A stretch of 64,000 bases of DNA. Source: Opitutia bacterium. GTDB taxonomy: Bacteria; Verrucomicrobiota; Verrucomicrobiae; Opitutales; Opitutaceae. Shown in pieces: positions 56,640 to 64,000 of the stretch. Each line of letters begins with the position of its first letter. Position 1 is the first letter of the stretch. Location of the stretch: NCBI GenBank assembly GCA_947442255.1, contig CANEVO010000001.1, positions 62,001-126,000 on the forward strand, given 5' to 3'. The position numbers were made by a program, and so were the translations under genes. Below the pieces are notes generated by a model. The model saw only the letters and a program-made list of their open reading frames with translations. It searched no databases and had not been told where the DNA came from.

Positions 56640-58775
56640 CTAAGGCAGCGCGAAGCAGTAGTAGGCGTTGCCGGCTTTTGTCTCGGGTTTGCCACCGCCA
56701 CCGGCGGCGATGAGCACGTATTGGCGGCCTTTGACTTCATAGGTGGCAGGCAGCGCATAACCACCGGCCTCCAGCTGGAATTCCCAGAGCAGTTTGCCCG
56801 AATCCTTGTCGTAGGCGTGGAAGCGTTCGTCCATCGCCGCGCCGGTGAACACTAGCCCGCCTGCGGTGACGATACAGCCGCCCATGTTGAAGGTGCCGGT
56901 TGGCGGCTCGCCGCGTTTTTCCAGCGCCGGGTATGTGCCGAGCGGCACCTGCCATCGGAACTCACCGGTGTCCAGGTTGATGGCGGTCACGGTGCCCCAA
57001 GGGCGTTTGTTCGCCGGGAATCCCTCCGGGTCGCGGAATTCGTGATGTCCGGTCGCGAGGAACTGGATTTCGCCGGCCCAGTTGGACTTCAGGTCCTTCA
57101 CGGGAATCCGCTCGTTTGCGCCCTCATCGAAGAGGAACGCGGTCACCGCCCGTTTCTCCACCGGTCCGAAGGCCGCGGCGAAGCTCGGCATTTGCCCGCG
57201 GCCGGTCTCGAGCAGGGCGAGCACCTGCGCTGGCGTGAGTCGTTCGCGAATCGATTTGAGCGAGGTGAAGGATGGCGCGTTCGGGTTGGGCGGCCGATCA
57301 AGCCCGTGGCAGGCGGAGCAGATGGAGCCGTAGATCAGACGGCCCAGTTCGGCCACAGTGATGTCAGCGCGCGGCTTGGCGGGCACCATGGCAATCCATT
57401 CGGCCTCACTGCTGGAATTCACATAGAGCGTCCGTGTCGCGGGATCGAAGGCCGCTCCGCCCCATTCGCCGCCGCCGTTGAACTGGGGCAGCGTGACGGC
57501 GGCGTCCAGGCCCGGCGGGAGGAAAGTATCGCCGGTCCGCATCTTCGCCAGTTGCGCGAGGACGGCCACCCGGGCCTTGGGATTCAAGTCGGTGGCTTCG
57601 GCGGCGGTGAAACGTTGCTGCGCGTAGGCCCTCGGCTTTGTGGGATGCGGCTGCGTAGGCCAGCTTTTCTCCCCGGGGATGGTGGACTGGGGCACCGGAC
57701 GTTCCTCCACGGGAAACAGCGGCTTGCCGGTCTCGCGATCGAGCAGAAACAGATGGCCGATCTTTGTCACCTGGGCCACGGCATCGATCTCCCGGCCGTC
57801 GTGATTGACCGTTACGAGACTGGGCTGGCACGGGATATCGTAGTCCCAAAGATCGTGGTGAACCACCTGGTAATGCCAGACCCGTTCGCCGGTATCGGCC
57901 TTCAATGCGAGGACGCAGTTGGCGTAAAGATTTTGCCCGATGCGATTGCCGCCCCAGTGATCGTAGGAGGGGGAGCCGGTGCCGGCGAAGACAAGGCCCC
58001 GCGTGGTATCGAGCGTCATGCCGCCCCAGCAATTGACGCCCCCAATGCTCTTCCAAGCTTCGGGGGGCCAGGTGTCGTAGCCGGGTTCTCCGGGGTGGGG
58101 GATGGTGTGAAAGATCCATTTGCGCTCGCCAGTGCGAACGTCGAATGCGCGGAGGTGCCCCGGAGCGGCTTGGGTGGGCCCCTCGCCGACCGAAGAACCC
58201 ATAATCAGGAGATCCTTGTAAATAATGCCCGGAGTCGAAGCGGACACCGGCAGGAAGTAGACGTCCCGATCCAGTCCCTCGCGCAAGTCCACTTTTCCGG
58301 CGCGCCCGAAGCCGGACACCAGTTTGCCGTCCTGCGCGTTGATCGCATGGAGGAAATTACCGGCGACGAAAAATATGCGCTGTTCCGACCCGCTGCCCCA
58401 ATACGTCACGCCGCGGTTGACTCCGCGGCCGCGCACGCCGTCCCAGGGATCGAACGTCCAGCGCTGCTTCCCCGTCACGGCATCGAGCGCGAGAAGTTTC
58501 AGTCCGGGCGTGGTGAGATACGCCACGCCGTCCACGACGATCGGATTGCATTCGATCGTCGAAGCGGGCTGCGGGGTCATGTCATCCGTGCGGAAAACCC
58601 ATGCGGGTTTGAGCTGGGTTACGTTTTCGCGGTTAATCTGGCTGAGGGCGGAATATTTAGCGCCGGTGGCGTCGCCGCCGTAGACTCGCCAATCGCGGTG
58701 ACTATCGGCGGTCGCGGCCGTCCCGCAGCCGGCGAGAAGGGCGAGATATGCACCGCGCGGGTAAAAAATTTTCAT
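56640..58775 (-). CDS. PQQ-dependent dehydrogenase with cytochrome c insertion
   Basis: 711 residues. The signal sequence (AYLALLAGCGTAA) has a lipobox-like L-A-G-C, so it may be a lipoprotein. An eight-bladed PQQ propeller follows: WRVYGGDATGAKYSALSQIN, blade motifs such as LLALDAVTGKQRWTF and GERVWHYQVVHHDLWDYDIP, and the C-terminal WEFQLEAGGYALPATYEVKGRQYV. Between blades (about residues 460-560) a cytochrome c domain carries the haem motif CSACH and LKSIRERLTPAQV. The arrangement is that of quinohaemoprotein glucose/alcohol dehydrogenases, oxidising sugars or alcohols in the periplasm and passing electrons to the respiratory chain. It leads the DUF4159/isomerase cluster (135-base gap). 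Confidence 0.9.
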   Translation of the reverse strand: MKIFYPRGAYLALLAGCGTAATADSHRDWRVYGGDATGAKYSALSQINRENVTQLKPAWVFRTDDMTPQPASTIECNPIVVDGVAYLTTPGLKLLALDAVTGKQRWTFDPWDGVRGRGVNRGVTYWGSGSEQRIFFVAGNFLHAINAQDGKLVSGFGRAGKVDLREGLDRDVYFLPVSASTPGIIYKDLLIMGSSVGEGPTQAAPGHLRAFDVRTGERKWIFHTIPHPGEPGYDTWPPEAWKSIGGVNCWGGMTLDTTRGLVFAGTGSPSYDHWGGNRIGQNLYANCVLALKADTGERVWHYQVVHHDLWDYDIPCQPSLVTVNHDGREIDAVAQVTKIGHLFLLDRETGKPLFPVEERPVPQSTIPGEKSWPTQPHPTKPRAYAQQRFTAAEATDLNPKARVAVLAQLAKMRTGDTFLPPGLDAAVTLPQFNGGGEWGGAAFDPATRTLYVNSSSEAEWIAMVPAKPRADITVAELGRLIYGSICSACHGLDRPPNPNAPSFTSLKSIRERLTPAQVLALLETGRGQMPSFAAAFGPVEKRAVTAFLFDEGANERIPVKDLKSNWAGEIQFLATGHHEFRDPEGFPANKRPWGTVTAINLDTGEFRWQVPLGTYPALEKRGEPPTGTFNMGGCIVTAGGLVFTGAAMDERFHAYDKDSGKLLWEFQLEAGGYALPATYEVKGRQYVLIAAGGGGKPETKAGNAYYCFALP

Positions 58776-59006
58776 GAGGTATCGGATCGGGGTGACGGGC
58801 AGGGTGTGGGGTCGGCGAGGGAGCCTACCGGAAATCCGGCATTCGACGAAGTCGCATTTTCAGATCGGATAGGGCGGAGTCCGAGCTTATGTATGATGAT
58901 GCAATGGTTTTTCGGGTGAATATTCGTTGTCGGCAACCGCATCTGCTTTTTGCCCGTTCTCCTGATCGCATGATCCCGCCCCCGGTCGCTCAAACCGCTA
59001 AACTCG

Positions 59007-59399
59007 ATGGCTCACGTTCTCGTTATTGACGACGATCCGCCGCTGCGCCGGATGCTGGCTGAGATTCTCCGGCTGGCGGGTCATACGACGACGCTGGCGG
59101 CTGATGGCCTGGAGGGAGCGCAATTCTACCGTTCGAATCCGGCCGACCTCGTCCTGTGCGATATCGTGATGCGGCACAGCGGGCTCGCGTTGATTCGGAT
59201 CCTGCGGGAACAGTTTCCCCAGTGCCGCATCATCGCCATGTCGGGCGCCAAACCCCATCTGCTCGCTTATGCGCTCGAGTCCGGTGCGGTCTGTGCGTTG
59301 AGAAAGCCATTTCTACCGCCTGAATTGGTCGAACTCGTTGCCAAGGTGCTTGCCATGGCGTCGGAAGCAAGCCTACGCGAGGAGAACGGACCAGCGTAG
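59007..59399 (+). CDS. Stand-alone response-regulator receiver protein
   Basis: 130 residues. A CheY-like fold: acidic pocket DDD at residues 8-10, phospho-acceptor Asp52 (LVLCDIVM), Ser in MSGAK, and Lys in LRKPF. There is no output domain and no histidine kinase gene nearby, so the partner is unknown; single-domain receivers often act in phosphorelays or chemotaxis-like pathways. Confidence 0.92.
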   Translation: MAHVLVIDDDPPLRRMLAEILRLAGHTTTLAADGLEGAQFYRSNPADLVLCDIVMRHSGLALIRILREQFPQCRIIAMSGAKPHLLAYALESGAVCALRKPFLPPELVELVAKVLAMASEASLREENGPA

Positions 59400-59529
59400 C
59401 CGTTCGTGGCTGCTGGTCGGCGGGCAGGCCCGCCGGTGCCATGCCGGGCTCGTTTGCGCCAGCCTCGGGTCAGCGCGCCGGTTCGTGCTCGACTGAGGCA
59501 CGTCCTAGGGCGGAGTATTTCGCCCTACG

Positions 59530-59991
59530 ATGAATACCCTCCTCCGACTTTTTTACGTTCTTGTTTTCACGGCCGGGCATCAAGCAGCGGCAGCAACCTC
59601 GGACGACGCCCGGAACATCGAGGCGGAAATTTCCCGGCTTGATGCGCAGCGCATCGAGGCGCTGGTAAAGGCGGACATGAAGGCGCTCGATCAGATCTAT
59701 TCGGACGACTTGGTGTACGTTCACTCGGGGGGTAAGATCGACTCGAAGAAGCCCTACCTTGCGCTGCTTTCCTCCGGCAGCCTGATCTACGCTTCCCAGC
59801 GTTACGAGCCGCCGGCGCGCGTCTTGGTCGCCGGGCACGACACGGCCATCGTGACCGGGCGTGCGAACATCGAACTGAAGAACAAGGCGGGGAAGATCTC
59901 GACGCGCGTGCTCGCCACGACGACCGTTTACGTGAGGTCAGCGGCGGGCTGGAAGGCGATCTCCTATCAGGCCACTCCGGTGCTGCCGTAA
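59530..59991 (+). CDS. Secreted NTF2-like (DUF4440) protein
   Basis: 153 residues. A signal peptide (about 1-22) precedes an NTF2-like domain: AEISRLDAQRIEALVKADM, KALDQIYSDDLVYVHSGGKI, DSKKPYLALLSSGSL and TRVLATTTVYVRSAAGWKAI. This fold serves many roles, from isomerases to scaffolds; DUF4440 proteins have no fixed activity. It is in a row with the esterase and FG-GAP genes, 130 bases after the receiver gene. Confidence 0.8.
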   Translation: MNTLLRLFYVLVFTAGHQAAAATSDDARNIEAEISRLDAQRIEALVKADMKALDQIYSDDLVYVHSGGKIDSKKPYLALLSSGSLIYASQRYEPPARVLVAGHDTAIVTGRANIELKNKAGKISTRVLATTTVYVRSAAGWKAISYQATPVLP

Positions 59992-60135
59992 GGGGGGTGA
60001 AGCGAAGTCGTCGGGCAGGCGGCGACGGATCCCGCTGCAGGATGGTGGCGCGGACCTCGGGCTGAATCGAACGCGGTAATTTTGCGTTTTTTTCCATCGG
60101 CATGAATCGTTCGGCCGGCTTGGGTTGAAGGCATC

Positions 60136-61452
60136 GTGAAAACTCCGCACCGAATTCTGGTCTCGCTGTTTTGTATTTTCGGATTGTTCGCGGCCCGCGT
60201 TTTTGCGGCCGACGCTTCTATCGCCCTGTCCCGGTATGTGCTGGCGGTTTCGTCCGAGCGGCCGGAAGCCCTGTATCATCAGGGGGAGCCTGTGACGTTT
60301 CGCATCCGCCTTGAACTCGACGGCCGGCCGGTCCGCGACGCGGACGTGCAGTGGACCACGTCGAAGGATGGGGTGGCGCCGATCCAAAAAGGCCGGGTCG
60401 CGTTACGGGACGGACAGGCGACCATCAGCGGTCGTCTCGACGAACCCGGTTTTCTGCAATGCCGTGTCGCCTACGAGGCGGGTGAAGTGAAACTCAGCGC
60501 GCTCGCCGGTGCCGGCGTGGATCCACTGCTGATCAAACCCAGCCAGCCCGCGCCCGACGATTTCGATGCTTTTTGGATGGCGAAGAAGGCGTTGCTTGCG
60601 GCCGTACCGGTCGAGGTAAAACTCACGGCGGTGGCGTCGGGTGTAGCCGGCGTCACGGCGTTTGACCTCCAGGCGACGAGTTTGGGTGCCCCGGTTTCCG
60701 GATACCTGGCCGTGCCGACCGGGGCCCGTCCGAAATCCCTGCCCGCGATCCTCACGGTGCATGGGGCCGGAGTGAGCAGTGCCGGTCTTTCCGGCACGGT
60801 GGGTTGGGCGCGGGAAGGGGCACTCGCGATGGACATCAATGCCCATGGCCTGCCCAACGGTCGGCCAACGGAATATTATCAGGGGCTCAGGGACGGGGAG
60901 CTGAAGGCCTATTCGACCCGTGGCCGGGAATCGCGAGAGACGGTTTATTTTCTCGGCATGTTCCTGCGCCTAATCCGGGCGATCGATGTGCTCACCGCCC
61001 GGCCCGAATGGGATGGGCGAACCGTCGTCGTTTACGGATCGAGCCAGGGCGGCGCCCAGGCTCTGGCGGCGGCCGGACTGGATTCGCGGGTGACGTTCTT
61101 CGTCGCGGGCGTACCGGCGATGTGTGACCACACCGGCGCATTGGCCGGCCGGATCGCGGGTTGGCCGAAATTTATTCCGACGGGCGAAACGCTGCGCCCC
61201 GAAGTTGTCGTCGCCGTGCGCTATTACGATACGATGAATTTCGCGGCGCGGATCAAGGCGGCGGCTTTTTTCACCATCGGCTTCATCGATACGACGTGCC
61301 CGCCGACCTCGGTTTACGCGACCTACAATGTGCTCCGCGCGCCGAAGGGAATTTTTCACAACATTGCGGCCGGGCATACGAACACGCCCGCCGCGAGCGC
61401 GGCCTCCCGCGCCGCGGTGCTGGCTCACTTCGCCGCGCAGAAAAGCCGGTAG
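60136..61452 (+). CDS. Acetylxylan-esterase-like (AXE1/CE7) secreted hydrolase
   Basis: 438 residues from GTG 60136. A signal peptide (about 1-24) is followed by an Ig-like beta domain (about 28-125) and an alpha/beta-hydrolase domain of the CE7 type: ILTVHGAG, the Gly-Gln-Gly-like VGWAREGALAMDINAHG, the nucleophile elbow GSSQGGAQA, Asp in GFIDTTCPP and His in AAGHTNTP. CE7 enzymes remove acetyl groups from xylan or xylo-oligosaccharides. The start was placed at the GTG because the signal peptide begins there. No xylanase is adjacent, but the downstream FG-GAP/GH-like gene may be functionally linked. Confidence 0.85.
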   Translation: MKTPHRILVSLFCIFGLFAARVFAADASIALSRYVLAVSSERPEALYHQGEPVTFRIRLELDGRPVRDADVQWTTSKDGVAPIQKGRVALRDGQATISGRLDEPGFLQCRVAYEAGEVKLSALAGAGVDPLLIKPSQPAPDDFDAFWMAKKALLAAVPVEVKLTAVASGVAGVTAFDLQATSLGAPVSGYLAVPTGARPKSLPAILTVHGAGVSSAGLSGTVGWAREGALAMDINAHGLPNGRPTEYYQGLRDGELKAYSTRGRESRETVYFLGMFLRLIRAIDVLTARPEWDGRTVVVYGSSQGGAQALAAAGLDSRVTFFVAGVPAMCDHTGALAGRIAGWPKFIPTGETLRPEVVVAVRYYDTMNFAARIKAAAFFTIGFIDTTCPPTSVYATYNVLRAPKGIFHNIAAGHTNTPAASAASRAAVLAHFAAQKSR

Positions 61453-61571
61453 CCGCACGCGGCGAAGCGCACAAATCAGCCTTGGGTGCCGGATCATCCG
61501 GCGGTAGCGTCTGGTTGAACCCCTAACGACCCCATCTCTCCGCGCCCAACCCCGGACGGAGAGCAGGGTGA

Positions 61572-64000
61572 ATGGACTCGATGAAATTCATGCCTCATTG
61601 CGTTTCGCGCTCGATTATCTTTGCGGCCGGACTGGCGCTTCCGCTTTCCGGCGGTGAGGTGCCGGCCGGCAAGCCGACGGTCTTCACCGAGCATCTGGTC
61701 AAGGACGGATATTCGTATTCCTACGGGCTGGCGGCGGCGGATCTCGACGGCGATGGCGACATCGATCTAACCAGTTCCGACACCCGTAATTTCAAGCTCT
61801 ACTGGTTCGAAAACGACGGTCGTGGCGGGTTCAAGGAACACTTCATCGAGGACGGCGACCGGCTCGGGGTGATCGGCAGCATCACGGGAGATGCGATCGG
61901 CCGCAGCAGCGAGCTCGATCCGATCGCCAGGGGCAAACTTTCGAACCGATGGTTCACGACCCCGCGGCTCGAACGCCACGCGATCGCGGATGTGAACGGA
62001 GATGCGAAGCCGGACGTTGTCGTGATCGAGAATCTCTTCGGTGACGTCTATTGGTACAAGAACAGCGGAACGCCGGGCCGAGATGCCGTCTGGCAGCGAT
62101 TCACCATCACCCGGCATACCATCCCCGGCGCCTACGATGTTGCGCTGGCCGATCTCGACAAGGACGGTGATCTCGATGTCGCCGTTTCGACGTGGCGGCT
62201 GAGCAACAAGTTCGTCTGGCTCGAAAATCCAGGCGATCCGGAAAAGAGCGACAACTGGAAGCTGCATGTCATCGAGGAAAATATCTCCGAACCGCGCACC
62301 GTGCGGGTGGGCGACTTCAATGGTGACGGCCGGCCGGACCTGCTGGGCACGGCGTTGACCGCGAATCTCACCGTCTGGTACGAAAACCCCGGCGACCCTA
62401 GGACCAAGCCGTGGCCACGGCACGTCATCGACGGGACGTCGGCACAGCCGGGTCACGGGATGCCGGCGGACATCGACGGCGACGGCGATCTCGACGTGGT
62501 CATGGCGCTGGGGATGGACGTCCGGACGAAAGCCGCGGGCACACGGGAGATTGTCTGGTATGAAAACGTCGGACAGACAGGCAAGGGCGCAACGTGGCAA
62601 AAGTACGTGATTGCCGCCGAATTCGACAACGCCTTCGAGACGGTTGCAGTGGACTTGAATGGCGACGGGCGGCCTGACGTGGCGGCAACCAGTTATGCGT
62701 CCCCCCACGGCGGCGCCGTCTGGTTTGAGAATCCCGGTTCACCTTTCACCCAGCCGTGGGTCCGGCATGAGCTGAAAACGAACTGGGCTCGGGCCAACCA
62801 GATCATCGCCGCCGATCTGAACAGCGACGGGCGGCCCGACTTGGTGGCCGGCACGACGGGCGACAAGAGCGAAGTGCGGTGGTGGCGCAACGAGGGGACC
62901 GTCGTGAAGGCAAGCGACGCCGGCGTGCGCGACATCGGCCCACGGCGTGAACTCTTTCTCGACCATTATCTCATCGACCGTCTTGACGGGGTCAGGCTTG
63001 AACTCGGCCGCCCGCAGCCCGGGGGCGTGGCTGTCACCTACGACAAATCGTGGGAAGGTGTGCACTCGTTCTACACGACGGTAATCAAGGACGGAGATAC
63101 GTTTCGGATGTACTATCGCGGAGCCCAGCCGCCCGGGCAGACGCACAAGGACTTTCGCGGTTATCGCTACGCCGTCTGTTATGCGGAGAGCCGGGACGGT
63201 ATTCACTGGACGAAGCCCGGGTTGGGAATCGTCGAACTGGAGGGATCTAAGGCGAACAATGTACTGATGCTCGACAACCAGTGCCTGGCGCCGTTTCTCG
63301 ACACCCGGCCGGGCGTTCCGGCCGCGGAGCGCTTCAAGGGTAACCTTCTCGAGGAGGAGCGTTTCGGGGCGAAGCGTTACGGTCTGATTGGTTACGTTTC
63401 ACCCGATGGCATCCATTGGCAGCGCGTGCGCGAAGCCCCGATTGTCCTGCCCGCCCTCCCGGTGCACCAGACCGCCAACTATACGGCGACGAACGTGAAG
63501 GCCTGGTCCGACGTGGAGCTGCGCTATGTTCCGACCCTGGCGAATAATTTCGATTCGACGACCGAGATGTTTTGGTCTGAGGCGGAAAACCGTTACGTGC
63601 TCTACGCCCGGCACTCGGAGGGTGGCCGCCGTTCCCGCACCCGGGCGACATCGGAGGATTTCCTTAACTGGGCGCCGCAACTCCTGATGACGTACAGCGA
63701 CACGGGAACATCGGTTCCATCCGAGCAGCTCTACACCAGCCAGGTGCAGCCGTATTTTCGCGCCCCGCACGTTTATGTCTCACTGGCGGGACGGTTGATG
63801 GAGGGGCGCCGCGCGTTGAGTGCAGAGGAGGCGGGGGAGGTCGATCCGGCGGGCGGCGGAGTGAAGGATATTGCCGACGGCGTACTGCAGACTTCACGGG
63901 CCGGCTCCACCCGTTTTGACCGGACATTTCGCGAGGCGCTGGTCCGGCCCGGTCCGGGGGCGGGCAACTGGGTGTCGCGGACGAACTTTCCGGCCTGCGG
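61572..64000 (+). CDS. Large secreted protein: FG-GAP/VCBS repeats plus GH32/43-like propeller (incomplete at window end)
   Basis: The frame from ATG 61572 runs open to the window end (at least 809 codons, so partial). A hydrophobic N-terminal segment suggests a signal peptide. Then come several FG-GAP/VCBS-type blades, visible as repeated AADLDGDGDIDL, ADVNGDAKPDVV, ADLDKDGDLDVA, DFNGDGRPDLLG and DIDGDGDLDVVM, each with calcium-loop aspartates. From about 62930 a second domain begins RRELFLDHYLIDRLDGVRL and continues with YYRGAQPPGQTH and YAVCYAESRDGIHWTKPGLG. This resembles the five-bladed GH32/43-like proteins common in planctomycetes and Verrucomicrobiota. The combination suggests carbohydrate binding or cleavage outside the cell. 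Its C-terminus is outside the window. Confidence 0.75.
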   Translation, partial: MDSMKFMPHCVSRSIIFAAGLALPLSGGEVPAGKPTVFTEHLVKDGYSYSYGLAAADLDGDGDIDLTSSDTRNFKLYWFENDGRGGFKEHFIEDGDRLGVIGSITGDAIGRSSELDPIARGKLSNRWFTTPRLERHAIADVNGDAKPDVVVIENLFGDVYWYKNSGTPGRDAVWQRFTITRHTIPGAYDVALADLDKDGDLDVAVSTWRLSNKFVWLENPGDPEKSDNWKLHVIEENISEPRTVRVGDFNGDGRPDLLGTALTANLTVWYENPGDPRTKPWPRHVIDGTSAQPGHGMPADIDGDGDLDVVMALGMDVRTKAAGTREIVWYENVGQTGKGATWQKYVIAAEFDNAFETVAVDLNGDGRPDVAATSYASPHGGAVWFENPGSPFTQPWVRHELKTNWARANQIIAADLNSDGRPDLVAGTTGDKSEVRWWRNEGTVVKASDAGVRDIGPRRELFLDHYLIDRLDGVRLELGRPQPGGVAVTYDKSWEGVHSFYTTVIKDGDTFRMYYRGAQPPGQTHKDFRGYRYAVCYAESRDGIHWTKPGLGIVELEGSKANNVLMLDNQCLAPFLDTRPGVPAAERFKGNLLEEERFGAKRYGLIGYVSPDGIHWQRVREAPIVLPALPVHQTANYTATNVKAWSDVELRYVPTLANNFDSTTEMFWSEAENRYVLYARHSEGGRRSRTRATSEDFLNWAPQLLMTYSDTGTSVPSEQLYTSQVQPYFRAPHVYVSLAGRLMEGRRALSAEEAGEVDPAGGGVKDIADGVLQTSRAGSTRFDRTFREALVRPGPGAGNWVSRTNFPAC

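Overview
The window is high-GC DNA with genes tightly packed on both strands. Gene content points to a Gram-negative heterotroph of the Verrucomicrobiota, most likely an Opitutaceae relative. This placement is inferred from several features: an Oar-like TonB receptor with a carboxypeptidase-regulatory plug domain, LpxD, an RND efflux system, a PQQ dehydrogenase / DUF4159 / sugar-isomerase cluster, an FG-GAP protein with a GH32/43-like propeller, and the family-level look of the housekeeping proteins. No rRNA, tRNA, CRISPR array, prophage or intact insertion sequence was seen.

Layout. 1-4,060 is a decayed patch: a frameshifted YjdF-like gene, an SRPBCC gene with a deletion and a nonsense codon, a coiled-coil remnant and the C-terminal end of a tyrosine recombinase. 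These surround intact DTW-domain and cystathionine-synthase-type genes. 4,088-7,324 is the TonB receptor, with a perfect palindrome in its leader and a strong terminator. 7,680-9,731 is a fatty acid desaturase-lpxD pair. 9,930-10,310 holds a DUF1653 fragment abutting an IS3 OrfA fragment and an inverted repeat. 10,348-19,441 carries monomeric isocitrate dehydrogenase, a secreted protein, Pcp, a PAS-SpoIIE phosphatase, a TPR/purple-acid-phosphatase pair and YchF. 19,917-23,629 is rpsP-trmD-rplS-tkt, with rimM absent and terminators after rpsP, rplS and possibly tkt. 23,850-33,683 is marR plus a three-part RND efflux system, then an AsmA-like protein and YqeY. 33,720-35,811 is a spermidine-synthase-like membrane protein broken by three frameshifts. 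36,012-40,709 holds ffh, an Lrp-type regulator with an aminotransferase, and der. 40,750-46,006 holds a crystallin/DUF4214 secreted protein, an oxidoreductase, an HTH-MBL fusion, an SDR, an H-NS/HTH-like protein and a class IV aminotransferase. 46,064-53,154 is a metabolic block: a ThiF-rhodanese fusion, ruvX, truA, comF, accD, folC and a divergent purA. 53,563-54,512 holds a 32-residue lysine-rich miniprotein and an unknown protein. 54,552-58,775 is a minus-strand cluster (PQQ dehydrogenase, DUF4159, sugar isomerase) in which the last two genes each carry one in-frame TAG. 59,007-64,000 holds a lone receiver protein, an NTF2-like protein, an acetylxylan-esterase-like protein and a large FG-GAP/propeller protein running off the end.

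How the genes fit together. Translation and secretion genes (rpsP, trmD, rplS, truA, der, ychF, ffh) are mixed with central metabolism (icd, tkt, accD, folC, purA) and envelope functions (lpxD, desaturase, RND pump, AsmA-like, TonB receptor). The right end looks like periplasmic sugar and polysaccharide oxidation. No complete novel system stands out. The most unusual items are AccD lacking all four zinc-ribbon cysteines, a long divergent PurA, the HTH-MBL fusion, the crystallin-DUF4214 fusion, the lysine-rich miniprotein with its own terminator, and the clustered nonsense and frameshift lesions. The lesions could be real decay or, where they lie in homopolymers, sequencing error.
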